Shown in pieces: positions 1-6,573 of a stretch of 6,678 nucleotides of DNA (position 1 is its first letter; every line of letters begins with the position of its first letter). This DNA is from Candidatus Hydrogenedentes bacterium CG07_land_8_20_14_0_80_42_17 (lineage in GTDB: Bacteria; UBA8481): positions 9,637 to 16,314 of the forward strand of contig PEWQ01000157.1 in assembly GCA_002780065.1 (NCBI GenBank), in the 5' to 3' direction. A program made the translations under genes and the position numbers. A model generated the notes under the pieces. The model had not been told where the DNA came from. It saw nothing but the letters and a program-made list of their open reading frames with translations, and did not search any database.

Positions 1-1
1 C

Positions 2-1648
2 GAATTATCGGCTTGCCTTACGGCTATGACGCTGGTCGGCTCAACTCTTGATCTCAATGATGTCTTGAATCGAGCAATAAACTGCGCAAAGGAAGTCATG
101 AACGCCGAAGCGGCGTCAGTCATGCTTATCGACCCTAGCACTGGCGGGCTCTTTTTCAAACAAGCATCAGGCGCCGCATGCGACAAGATCAAAGAGGTTC
201 GAATTCCAAAAGGTCATGGCATAGCCGGATGGGTTGCGGAAAACGGAGAACCGGCTGTAGTCGAGGATGCCAGAAAAGATCCCAGATTTTTCCGAAACGC
301 AGACGACAAAACAGGGTTCATTACCAAATCAATTCTTGCAGTGCCTCTTAAAGTCCGAGACAGAATCATCGGAGTTGCGGAAGTCATAAATAAACAGGAC
401 GGAAATTTTTCAGAATCCGATCTGCCTCTTTTTTCTGCTTACGCTTCGCTTGCCGCAGTCGCAATCGAGAACGCTAAAATGCATCATCAGCTTCTGGAAC
501 AGGAACTCTTATCGAGAGAGCTGGATATTTCCCGACAAATTCAAGATGCCCTCCAGGGGCCTGAATACGCCTCTCTAGGGCTCACTAGATTTAATGCAGT
601 TTCTATTCCGGCTCGCAGTGTAGGCGGAGATTTTTACGATTGGGTCGAGCTCGGAGACGGCAGGGTTCTAATCACAATTGGAGATGTGAGCGGAAAAGGG
701 ATACCTGCCGCTTTGCTAATGTCCAATACAATTTCACGATTCAGAGCAGAAGCTGCGCGGCTCGTTGAACCTAATGAAATTCTTTCGATGCTCAATTCTG
801 TCCTCGCTAAAGAATCGCGCAGAGGGCTCTTCGTTACGCTCTTTACAATGCTGTTGGAGCCTGACGGTCATCTGCATTATTCCAACGCAGGGCATCAGAC
901 ACCTTTGTATCTATCAAAAAATGGCTATGTGGAACTTTCGAAAGCAGGTGGTCCTCCGCTCGGAATCGTTCCTGAATTCAAATACGAGCAGGCTTACACA
1001 ACTCTTTCCGAAGGCGATACCGTAGTAGTTTACACCGATGGTGTGACTGAAGCAGTGAATCCTAAAGGAGAATTCTACGGATTCGAACGCCTCAAGGAAA
1101 AAATTTCCGCACTGCAGAAAGAGGCTGAAACAATTTCCCAAAGAATTCGTGAAGATGTGGAAAATTTTGAGAGCGGTCGAGAGCGCACCGACGACTTAAC
1201 CGTTGTTGTCGTCCATCGAACTCATTCTGCTGAAACACTCGTAAAAAAATACGAACGGCTTTCACCCGATGATCTCGCCGAAAATCGAGCCACACTTGAT
1301 GCATATCTTATCGGGCTCGATGTTGAAGAAAAAGTCAGATCCAGCATTGTCCTCGCTGTTGATGAAGCTCTCACAAATGTTATTAGGCATGCGTATAAAG
1401 GCAATGGTGGCCCTGCTGAGGTCAAATACAGCGCAACTCGAAATCAACTCTTGATCGAGATTCGTGATTCCGGATGTGGTGATGTGCCTCAAATACCAAT
1501 TGAAGAGCGCACCGAAATCAAACCCGGAGGGCTAGGACTTGTCATACTGAAAAAAGTCATGGACGAGGTTTCTTTCAATTCAATTGAAAACGGCGGGTGT
1601 CTCCTCAAAATGAAGAAAACTCTTGAGCATAACCGTGAAACAAGTTAA
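2..1648 (+). CDS. GAF - PP2C (SpoIIE/RsbU-type) phosphatase - HATPase (RsbW-type) kinase fusion, 5' partial
   Basis: Cytoplasmic signalling protein that should both dephosphorylate and phosphorylate a STAS-domain partner. Residues are numbered from the first in-window ATG (base 26). A GAF sensor domain spans about 5-150. A helical linker (about 150-178) leads to the PP2C/SpoIIE domain (about 185-400), with metal-binding acidic motifs GGDFYDW (200-206), IGDVSGKG (218-225), YTDGVTEA (336-343) and RTDDLT (387-392). The C-terminal HATPase_c domain (about 408-532) has an intact N box (E447, N451, H455), G1 box (DSGCG, 481-485) and G2 box (GGLGL, 501-505). Both enzymes therefore look active. The frame stays open to the left edge with no stop; the residues before that ATG continue the usual N-terminal GAF helix, and the ATG lacks a Shine-Dalgarno sequence, so the true start is probably upstream. 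M. tuberculosis Rv1364c is a known protein that also fuses phosphatase and kinase. The STAS gene that follows is the obvious substrate (inference). Confidence 0.93.
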   Translation, partial: ELSACLTAMTLVGSTLDLNDVLNRAINCAKEVMNAEAASVMLIDPSTGGLFFKQASGAACDKIKEVRIPKGHGIAGWVAENGEPAVVEDARKDPRFFRNADDKTGFITKSILAVPLKVRDRIIGVAEVINKQDGNFSESDLPLFSAYASLAAVAIENAKMHHQLLEQELLSRELDISRQIQDALQGPEYASLGLTRFNAVSIPARSVGGDFYDWVELGDGRVLITIGDVSGKGIPAALLMSNTISRFRAEAARLVEPNEILSMLNSVLAKESRRGLFVTLFTMLLEPDGHLHYSNAGHQTPLYLSKNGYVELSKAGGPPLGIVPEFKYEQAYTTLSEGDTVVVYTDGVTEAVNPKGEFYGFERLKEKISALQKEAETISQRIREDVENFESGRERTDDLTVVVVHRTHSAETLVKKYERLSPDDLAENRATLDAYLIGLDVEEKVRSSIVLAVDEALTNVIRHAYKGNGGPAEVKYSATRNQLLIEIRDSGCGDVPQIPIEERTEIKPGGLGLVILKKVMDEVSFNSIENGGCLLKMKKTLEHNRETS

Positions 1649-1689
1649 TCTCTTTTTCAATTATCAAAGTAAAGCATAAAATAAAAGAT

Positions 1690-1694
1690 GGTGA
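1690..1694 (+). promoter_or_regulatory. Shine-Dalgarno of the STAS gene
   Basis: GGTGA lies 4 bases before the ATG at 1699 and matches the 3' half of the canonical AGGAGGTGA, so the short spacing is acceptable. An in-frame TGA at 1696-1698 directly precedes the ATG and the next in-frame ATG is codon 75, so the start at 1699 is effectively fixed. Confidence 0.5.
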
Positions 1695-1698
1695 GTGA

Positions 1699-2034
1699 AT
1701 GAATATAGAAACTAAATCTGAAGGTTCAATACATATTTTTATAGTTTCGGGCGACGTTGATTTAAAATCTTCTCCTCAGCTCAGACAAAAATTGCAGGAA
1801 GCATTGAAATCAAAACCTTCGGGTTTATTGATCGATCTCAAGGCATGTCCATACATTGATTCATCCGGCATCGCCACTCTTGTTGAAGCTCTGCAGGCGC
1901 TCCGATCTACAAACGGTAAAATGGCAATAGCAAGCCCTTCTCAACGAGTTAAAGACATTTTCGAAATTGCACATTTGGACGGAATTTTTCCGATGTTTCC
2001 ATCATACGAAACTGCGATTGCTTCATTGAAATGA
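1699..2034 (+). CDS. Single-domain STAS protein (anti-sigma factor antagonist / MlaB-like)
   Basis: A 111-residue protein made of one STAS domain, the usual length for SpoIIAA/RsbV proteins. The diagnostic loop is PYIDSSGIATL at 51-61; by family alignment the phospho-acceptor would be the second serine, S56. The preceding strand (LLIDLKAC, 43-50) and the N-terminal strands (IHIFIVSGDVD, 11-21) fit the fold. In classical partner switching the unphosphorylated form binds an RsbW-type kinase and releases its target; the phosphorylated form does not. The gene follows a phosphatase/kinase fusion by 50 bases, and its stop overlaps the mlaE start (ATGA, 2031-2034), suggesting translational coupling. 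E. coli MlaB is also a small cytoplasmic STAS protein, bound to MlaF. This product may therefore be the MlaB-equivalent subunit, a conventional anti-sigma antagonist, or both. The STAS assignment is firm; the partner is inferred. Confidence 0.92.
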   Translation: MNIETKSEGSIHIFIVSGDVDLKSSPQLRQKLQEALKSKPSGLLIDLKACPYIDSSGIATLVEALQALRSTNGKMAIASPSQRVKDIFEIAHLDGIFPMFPSYETAIASLK

Positions 2035-2855
2035 CAAATATCCGTCTGCCTTCTATTCTTGATCCGGTAGCAATCATAGGAAAAAAGTTTCTAGATATTA
2101 TCAAACTTATCGGAGGCGTCGGACTACTTTTATCCGACACTTTTTTCTGGGGAATAATTGCTCCTCTGACAGGAAAATTTCCCGACCGTAAATCAATCGA
2201 AAAACAGCTTATCGATGAAGGAGTAAATTCAGTTCCAATAGTCGGTCTGCTCTCTTTCACTGTCGGGCTCATTCTTGCAATGCAAACATCCTTCAATCTT
2301 GAAAAGCTCGGAGCCGCAACTTATTTTCCCGCGCTTGTTGCCGTTGCTACTGTGCGCGAACTCGGTCCGCTTATCTCTTCGATAATTATTTCCGGAAGAG
2401 TCGGAGCTTCAATCGCGGCTGAACTCGGCACCATGGTTGTTGCCGAAGAGATCGACGCTTTGCGGAGCATGTCTCTTCATCCTGTTCGGTTTCTGGTTAT
2501 TCCCAGAGTCATCGCACTATTTATCATGTTGCCGTGTCTCGCAATGCTTGCCAACGTTGCGTCCATTGCCGGAGCATTTGTATTCGGAGCGTCAACACTC
2601 GATATGTCGTTCGCAAGTTTTAAACAAATGGCTTTCGAATACATGACCGACACGGATGTTTGGACTGGGTTATTGAAGGCCGCAGTATTTTCATTTCTTA
2701 TTTCAGGAATTTCTTGTTACAACGGGTTGACAGTGACTGGCGGCGCAGAAGGAGTCGGCCGAGCCACAACAAGGTCGGTCGTATTCTCCATCTTCGCCAT
2801 AATTATCGCTGACGGAATATTCACAGCGGTATTCTACTATCTGTTGAAGCTATAA
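2031..2855 (+). CDS. mlaE: MlaE-family phospholipid ABC transporter permease
   Basis: Inner-membrane permease of the Mla/MCE lipid-transport system; 274 residues, close to E. coli MlaE (about 260). The family hallmark is the segment SGRVGASIAAELGTM (121-135) followed by VVAEEIDALRSM (136-147), preceded by TVRELGPLIS (107-116). Hydrophobic segments lie near 23-46, 67-85, 98-121, 154-187, 213-233 and 247-273; the first is likely the interfacial helix typical of MlaE. A second conserved glycine-rich stretch, TVTGGAEGVGRATTRSVV, lies at 234-251. It should dimerise and bind two MlaF ATPases, with a ring of MlaD on the periplasmic side. The ATG overlaps the STAS stop by 4 bases and has no strong Shine-Dalgarno sequence of its own, so translation probably depends on the upstream gene. 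The stop is 2 bases before mlaF. Confidence 0.95.
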   Translation: MTNIRLPSILDPVAIIGKKFLDIIKLIGGVGLLLSDTFFWGIIAPLTGKFPDRKSIEKQLIDEGVNSVPIVGLLSFTVGLILAMQTSFNLEKLGAATYFPALVAVATVRELGPLISSIIISGRVGASIAAELGTMVVAEEIDALRSMSLHPVRFLVIPRVIALFIMLPCLAMLANVASIAGAFVFGASTLDMSFASFKQMAFEYMTDTDVWTGLLKAAVFSFLISGISCYNGLTVTGGAEGVGRATTRSVVFSIFAIIIADGIFTAVFYYLLKL

Positions 2856-2857
2856 AA

Positions 2858-3706
2858 ATGATCATTCCCGAACTTGGACCTCCAAAAGAAAATATAATTG
2901 TAAAAGCCAACAATCTCGTCAAAGAATTCGAAGGCAGACGCGTGCTCGACAATGTTTCTTTCGAGGTAAAAAAAGGCGAGGTTCTAGTCATCATGGGCGG
3001 ATCCGGTTGCGGCAAATCAACAACTTTGCGAATTCTCATCGGTCTTGAAAAGGCTGATGAAGGTAACGTATGGCTCTTCAACGAGAATATAACCGCTTAC
3101 GATGATAAGCAGTTTGATGCGATTAGAAAACGATTCGGAGTTCTCTTCCAGTCCGGAGCTCTATTCAATTCAATGACCGTTGGTGAAAACGTATCTCTCC
3201 CTTTACACCAGCACACTGAGCTGGACGAAAACGTAATTCAAATTATTATGAGAATGAAACTGGAAATGGTCGGGCTTACCGGATTCGAACATCTCAAGCC
3301 TGCGGAGATTTCCGGAGGTATGAAAAAACGCGTTGGATTGGCTCGCGCAATAGCTTTGGACCCAGAGCTCGTCTTTTACGATGAACCCTCTGCCGGGCTC
3401 GATCCTGTTATGTCCGCTGTAATTGATGAACTAATACTCGACTTGAAGAAAAAAATGAATATAACATCTGTAGTGGTGACGCATCACATGGACTCTGCTT
3501 TCAAAATTGCAGACAAAATGGTGATGCTTTATCAAGGAAGAGTTCTGGCTTACGGAACACCGGATGAAATTCGCAACTCTGATGATCCGGTTGTTCAGCA
3601 ATTTATTTCCGGATCGGCTGACGGCCCGATTCCGTATCGTACTTCCAGAGACCTGTATCTCCAGACTCTTGCAGGAATCGCAGAGGAAAGGATTGACACG
3701 AGATGA
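2858..3706 (+). CDS. mlaF: MlaF-family phospholipid ABC transporter ATP-binding protein
   Basis: Cytoplasmic ATPase that powers the MlaE permease. All nucleotide-binding motifs are intact: Walker A GGSGCGKST (47-55, K53), Q-loop LFQSGALF (96-103, Q98), signature ISGGMKKRVGLARA (151-164), Walker B LVFYDEPSAGLDP (171-183, catalytic E176) and switch histidine in VVTHHM (206-211, H209). The variant signature SGGM and the sequences LFQSGALF and DEPSAGLDP are typical of the MlaF subfamily. The C-terminus (QQFISGSADGPIPY at 247-260, then a tail to 282) resembles the extended MlaF tail, which in E. coli lies at the MlaF dimer interface near the MlaB site. The gene sits 2 bases after mlaE and overlaps mlaD by 4 bases (ATGA). 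At 282 residues it is slightly longer than E. coli MlaF (about 269), partly through the N-terminal 12 residues. Confidence 0.96.
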   Translation: MIIPELGPPKENIIVKANNLVKEFEGRRVLDNVSFEVKKGEVLVIMGGSGCGKSTTLRILIGLEKADEGNVWLFNENITAYDDKQFDAIRKRFGVLFQSGALFNSMTVGENVSLPLHQHTELDENVIQIIMRMKLEMVGLTGFEHLKPAEISGGMKKRVGLARAIALDPELVFYDEPSAGLDPVMSAVIDELILDLKKKMNITSVVVTHHMDSAFKIADKMVMLYQGRVLAYGTPDEIRNSDDPVVQQFISGSADGPIPYRTSRDLYLQTLAGIAEERIDTR

Positions 3707-4704
3707 AACCGAGAGTGAACGAACTGATTGCAGGATTTTTTGTCATCATCATGTTCTTCGTATTTATTATTTTTCTTTCATGGGCAAGCGGCCGCATGGG
3801 TGAATGGATGAATAGACATGAAACCACAATGTATACATGGTTTCACAATACAGGAGGATTAAAGCCTCAGGTGCAAGTGACTTATCAGGGATACAAATTC
3901 GGAAGTGTCACCTCGATCGACTTTGATCCTAAAATGAAATTGATAAGAGTGACGATGACTGTTGACGCGGATTTTGCAAATGCAAATCTTCCTGATCATG
4001 CAGTTGCCATGATTACTACTGCTTCGCTTCTAGGTGACCCCTATCTTGAACTCACTTCGGATTTCAGAACTGTGGATCTGGATTTTCTAGTCAACGGGGA
4101 CTCTAGTGTAATTAAAAAGAAAAATGAAAATAATGAAGACGTCATAATCGTCGATGCAATCGATCCTGCCGGATGGGGAACCATTCAGGTTCAGGCTTCG
4201 AATCTTTTGCGCGACATTCAGTCGCAATTCGGGTCAATGTCCGATACCATCGGAAGCATACTTAGAAGTACTGACTCAATCATTTCCGATCCTCAATTGA
4301 AAGAAGACGTCAAGATAACGATGAATCGTGTAAGAGTTGCGTCAGAGCAGTTGCCTCAAACAATGTCAGAAGCTCGTTCCATGCTCACCTCCGCCAATTC
4401 TGCTACTAGCAGAGTCGATAGGCTTATAGCAAATTCTGAAGATACCGTCTCAAGCATTCTCAATAATACAGATGAGACCATGTTAAACACCAGAGCTCTG
4501 ACTTATACTCTTTCCGAAAGGCCTTCCAGACTCGTCTGGGATGACAAAGATAGGCAGAGAAGAATTGCCGAGGGCGACACAAGTGTAATTTTTGCGTCAT
4601 GGCGAAAACCTGTTTCCAGCTCCAGCTCAAATTCTTCCACCATTACAAATAGAAGACAAAACAGCCGAATGACTTGGGGAAATCCTTCGGCAATATCTAA
4701 TTAA
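3703..4704 (+). CDS. mlaD: MlaD-like MCE-domain protein, membrane anchored
   Basis: Lipid-binding component of the Mla system, anchored in the inner membrane with the bulk in the periplasm. An uncleaved N-terminal transmembrane helix spans about 9-28. One MCE domain (about 42-122) shows the family pattern: WFHNTGGLKPQVQVTYQGYK (46-65), then FGSVTSIDF (66-74) and ASLLGDPYLELTS (107-119). Residues about 165-272 are predicted helical and end in the ALTYTLSERPSRL motif (265-277), matching the L..RP..LI ending of many MCE proteins. The last 30 residues are Ser/Asn-rich (SSSSSNSSTIT, 305-315) and probably disordered. At 333 residues it is much longer than E. coli MlaD (183), as is common for MCE proteins outside Enterobacteria. 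It overlaps mlaF by 4 bases, and a good Shine-Dalgarno sequence (AAAGGA, 3687-3692) lies 10 bases upstream inside mlaF. No mlaC follows. Confidence 0.92.
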   Translation: MKPRVNELIAGFFVIIMFFVFIIFLSWASGRMGEWMNRHETTMYTWFHNTGGLKPQVQVTYQGYKFGSVTSIDFDPKMKLIRVTMTVDADFANANLPDHAVAMITTASLLGDPYLELTSDFRTVDLDFLVNGDSSVIKKKNENNEDVIIVDAIDPAGWGTIQVQASNLLRDIQSQFGSMSDTIGSILRSTDSIISDPQLKEDVKITMNRVRVASEQLPQTMSEARSMLTSANSATSRVDRLIANSEDTVSSILNNTDETMLNTRALTYTLSERPSRLVWDDKDRQRRIAEGDTSVIFASWRKPVSSSSSNSSTITNRRQNSRMTWGNPSAISN

Positions 4705-4708
4705 GGAG
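4703..4708 (+). promoter_or_regulatory. Shine-Dalgarno overlapping the mlaD stop codon
   Basis: AAGGAG is 9 bases before the ATG at 4718 and shares two bases with the mlaD TAA stop (4702-4704). It is the strongest ribosome-binding site in the window and supports both the start choice and co-transcription with the Mla genes. Confidence 0.75.
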
Positions 4709-4717
4709 TGTTATTTT

Positions 4718-6166
4718 ATGTTAAATATAAACGATAAAATCAGGCGAAAAGCAATTAAGCGTTGCAAAGAAAAGGGCATTGTAATTCCGACATTCAAAGA
4801 GCAAAAAAATCCCGAACTGATTTCCGCTGATGTTAAGAAAAGGTTAAAAAATGTCGGACTATGGGACGTCGATCCGCTGAATCTCTATCGCATCACTTGG
4901 AAGAATGAGCCCGTTGAAAAGGGTGGAGAATTTGGAAAGGTTAATTATCTTGAATTTCCGTCCGAGCTTACAGGCGTCAAAGCCAGAATAGTCGGGCTTG
5001 TCGGAAAATATTTTCCAACCGGTGCGCATAAAGTCGGCGCCGCATTCGGATGTTTAGTTCCAAGACTTGTCACCGGTGAATTCGATCCTACAACACAAAA
5101 AGCTGTATGGCCTTCTACCGGCAACTACTGTCGCGGAGGCGCATTCGATTCTGCGCTGTTAGGATGCACTGCAGTTGCAATTTTGCCTGAAGAGATGAGT
5201 CGTGAGCGTTTCGACTGGTTGCGAGAGATCGGAGCCGAAGTCATTGCTACTCCAGGATGCGAATCGAATGTAAAAGAGATTTACGACAAGTGCTGGGATA
5301 TTCGAAAAAATCGTCCTGACTGCGTCATCTTCAATCAGTTTGACGAGTTTGGAAATCATCTCTGGCATTACGAAATCACAGCTTCTGCAATTGAAGAGGT
5401 TTTTGATTCAATAAAGAATTCAAAATCTTCTCTCGCCGCTTATTTAAGTGCAACAGGTTCTGCCGGAACAATTGGAGCCGGCGACAGATTGAAAGAGATT
5501 TATCCAAATATGAAGATCGGAGCGTCTGAGGCTCTGCAATGCCCCACTCTTCTTCTGAATGGATTCGGCGGACATCGAATTGAAGGAATCGGCGACAAAC
5601 ACGTTCCATGGATACACAACACCAGAAATACAGATATGGTTGTCGCTATCGATGATGAAGCCTGCATGAGTATTCTACGCCTCTTTAACGAGCCGCAAGG
5701 AATCGAATATCTTTCTGCTCAAAATATTAACAATAATCTCATTAAAAAATTGCCGCTTCTGGGAATTTCCAGTATCTCCAATCTTATATCTTCTATCAAA
5801 ACCGCAAAATATTATGAGCTCGGAAAAGACGATGTTATTTTTACCATTCTTACAGATTCTGCCGCGATGTATTCTTCAAGACTCGAAGAATTAAAAGAAG
5901 CAGATGGTAATTACACCAAAGAAGACGCTTCAAAACATCTGGCGCGATACATTCATGGAGCTGGAATAGATAACATGAGAGAGCTCTCTTATTATGATCG
6001 AAAGGCTTTGCACAACCTAAAGTATTACACATGGGTTGAACAGCAAGGCAAGTCCACAGAAGATTTGAATCGTCTATGGGATCCCGAATTCTGGGCGGAA
6101 ATTCATACTCAAATTCCCGAGTGGGATTCGGCCATCGAGAGCTTTAATTCCGAGGTTGTAAAATAA
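4718..6166 (+). CDS. PLP-dependent fold-type II enzyme (tryptophan synthase beta/cysteine synthase superfamily), substrate unknown
   Basis: A 482-residue soluble enzyme of the PALP superfamily. The likely Schiff-base lysine is K105 in PTGAHKVGAAFG (100-111). The substrate-carboxylate loop appears as STGNYCRGGA (133-142), an unusual version of the SSGN/TSGN loop. The phosphate-binding loop is SATGSAGTIGAG (244-255). TDSAAMYSSRL (379-389) probably supplies the serine facing the pyridine nitrogen. I recognise the type as the group often annotated 'pyridoxal-5-phosphate-dependent protein subunit beta', conserved in varied bacteria; I know of no established reaction. It is longer than cysteine synthase (about 310) because of an N-terminal extension of about 80 residues (GLWDVDPLNLYRITWKNEP, 47-65) and about 95 C-terminal residues (NLKYYTWVEQQGK, 433-445). 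It starts 13 bases after mlaD, so it is probably in the same transcript, but no functional link to lipid transport is evident. Cysteine synthase or threonine synthase names would be over-specific. Confidence 0.88.
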   Translation: MLNINDKIRRKAIKRCKEKGIVIPTFKEQKNPELISADVKKRLKNVGLWDVDPLNLYRITWKNEPVEKGGEFGKVNYLEFPSELTGVKARIVGLVGKYFPTGAHKVGAAFGCLVPRLVTGEFDPTTQKAVWPSTGNYCRGGAFDSALLGCTAVAILPEEMSRERFDWLREIGAEVIATPGCESNVKEIYDKCWDIRKNRPDCVIFNQFDEFGNHLWHYEITASAIEEVFDSIKNSKSSLAAYLSATGSAGTIGAGDRLKEIYPNMKIGASEALQCPTLLLNGFGGHRIEGIGDKHVPWIHNTRNTDMVVAIDDEACMSILRLFNEPQGIEYLSAQNINNNLIKKLPLLGISSISNLISSIKTAKYYELGKDDVIFTILTDSAAMYSSRLEELKEADGNYTKEDASKHLARYIHGAGIDNMRELSYYDRKALHNLKYYTWVEQQGKSTEDLNRLWDPEFWAEIHTQIPEWDSAIESFNSEVVK

Positions 6167-6168
6167 GG
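6165..6168 (+). promoter_or_regulatory. Shine-Dalgarno for the GTG-started PilZ gene
   Basis: AAGG straddles the preceding TAA stop and lies 8 bases before the GTG at 6177. The upstream in-frame stop (TAA, 6159-6161) leaves no ATG or TTG before this GTG, and the next in-frame ATG (codon 58) would remove the PilZ motifs, so GTG is the only workable start. Confidence 0.55.
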
Positions 6169-6176
6169 TAAAATCA

Positions 6177-6542
6177 GTGAAACAATCGGATGATGAAAAT
6201 TTCGATGATATAAATCGAAGAGATTCGGATCGCCGCGGCGGCCTTAAACCTGCATGGGCTATTATCAGGCTTGATAATAATGTTGAAGTTCCTTGCTGGA
6301 TCATTAACGAATCGAGAAGTGGAATCGGTTTAGAAACCCGAAAGCAAATGAAGCCATTTCCATTGGACCGCGGCGGAACTTATTGGATGCAGATTAAACC
6401 AAGTAATGCCAAAATTTCTTCTTGGGTAGCAGGAACAATAAAACATATCCGTGAGAAGGGAGCCGGCAGTGGAATTTACAGAGTAGGAGTAAAAATAACT
6501 ACAGTTCCTCCTACTAGTCTGGGAAATATTCCAAATATTTAA
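6177..6542 (+). CDS. Small PilZ-domain protein, probable c-di-GMP binder
   Basis: A 121-residue protein starting at GTG, only 10 bases after the PLP enzyme stop. It carries the two PilZ signatures: an arginine cluster NRRDSDRR (13-20), which provides RxxxR (R15 and R19), and NESRSG (44-49), which fits (D/N)xSxxG. Between them is a strand-like stretch, WAIIRLDNN (27-35), and the domain ends with IYRVGVKI (100-107), a typical last PilZ strand. No other domain is visible, so it would act as a stand-alone c-di-GMP receptor in the cytoplasm, binding the dinucleotide and then a partner protein. Its target cannot be read from the sequence. If co-transcribed with the genes upstream it could connect c-di-GMP level to envelope lipid transport or to the PLP enzyme, but that is inference. 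The motif spacing is acceptable, though the overall domain is divergent. Confidence 0.78.
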   Translation: MKQSDDENFDDINRRDSDRRGGLKPAWAIIRLDNNVEVPCWIINESRSGIGLETRKQMKPFPLDRGGTYWMQIKPSNAKISSWVAGTIKHIREKGAGSGIYRVGVKITTVPPTSLGNIPNI

Positions 6543-6545
6543 GCA

Positions 6546-6573
6546 ATTGCTTCGCACCTTCGGTGCTCGCAAT
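6546..6573. repeat. Imperfect hairpin repeat (REP-like intergenic element)
   Basis: Outer arms ATTGC (6546-6550) and GCAAT (6569-6573) and inner arms GCACC (6554-6558) and GGTGC (6562-6566) pair around a TTC loop, with a 3-by-2 unpaired bulge (TTC against TC). Read on the minus strand with flanking bases it runs GTCATTGCGAGC to GCGAAGCAAT. I recall that form as a short dispersed intergenic repeat with a variable centre in many bacterial genomes. It is 3 bases after the PilZ stop and has no T-run, so it is not a classical intrinsic terminator, though it could act as an mRNA 3' end stabiliser. Confidence 0.6.

Noticed and set aside
765-1025. 86-codon plus-strand frame inside the phosphatase gene
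   Set aside because: Overlaps the strongly supported PP2C domain in another frame and its translation resembles no protein family.
1649-1698. Promoter for the STAS-mla genes
   Set aside because: The gap is AT-rich, but no -35/-10 pair with proper spacing is convincing, so read-through from the upstream gene is equally likely.
1949-2296. 115-codon minus-strand frame across the STAS/mlaE junction
   Set aside because: It is antisense to two well-supported genes, is low in recognisable motifs, and has no ribosome-binding site.
4718-6166. Naming the PLP enzyme cysteine synthase or tryptophan synthase beta
   Set aside because: The length, the substrate loop (STGNYCRGG) and the terminal extensions differ from both families, so only superfamily membership is supported.
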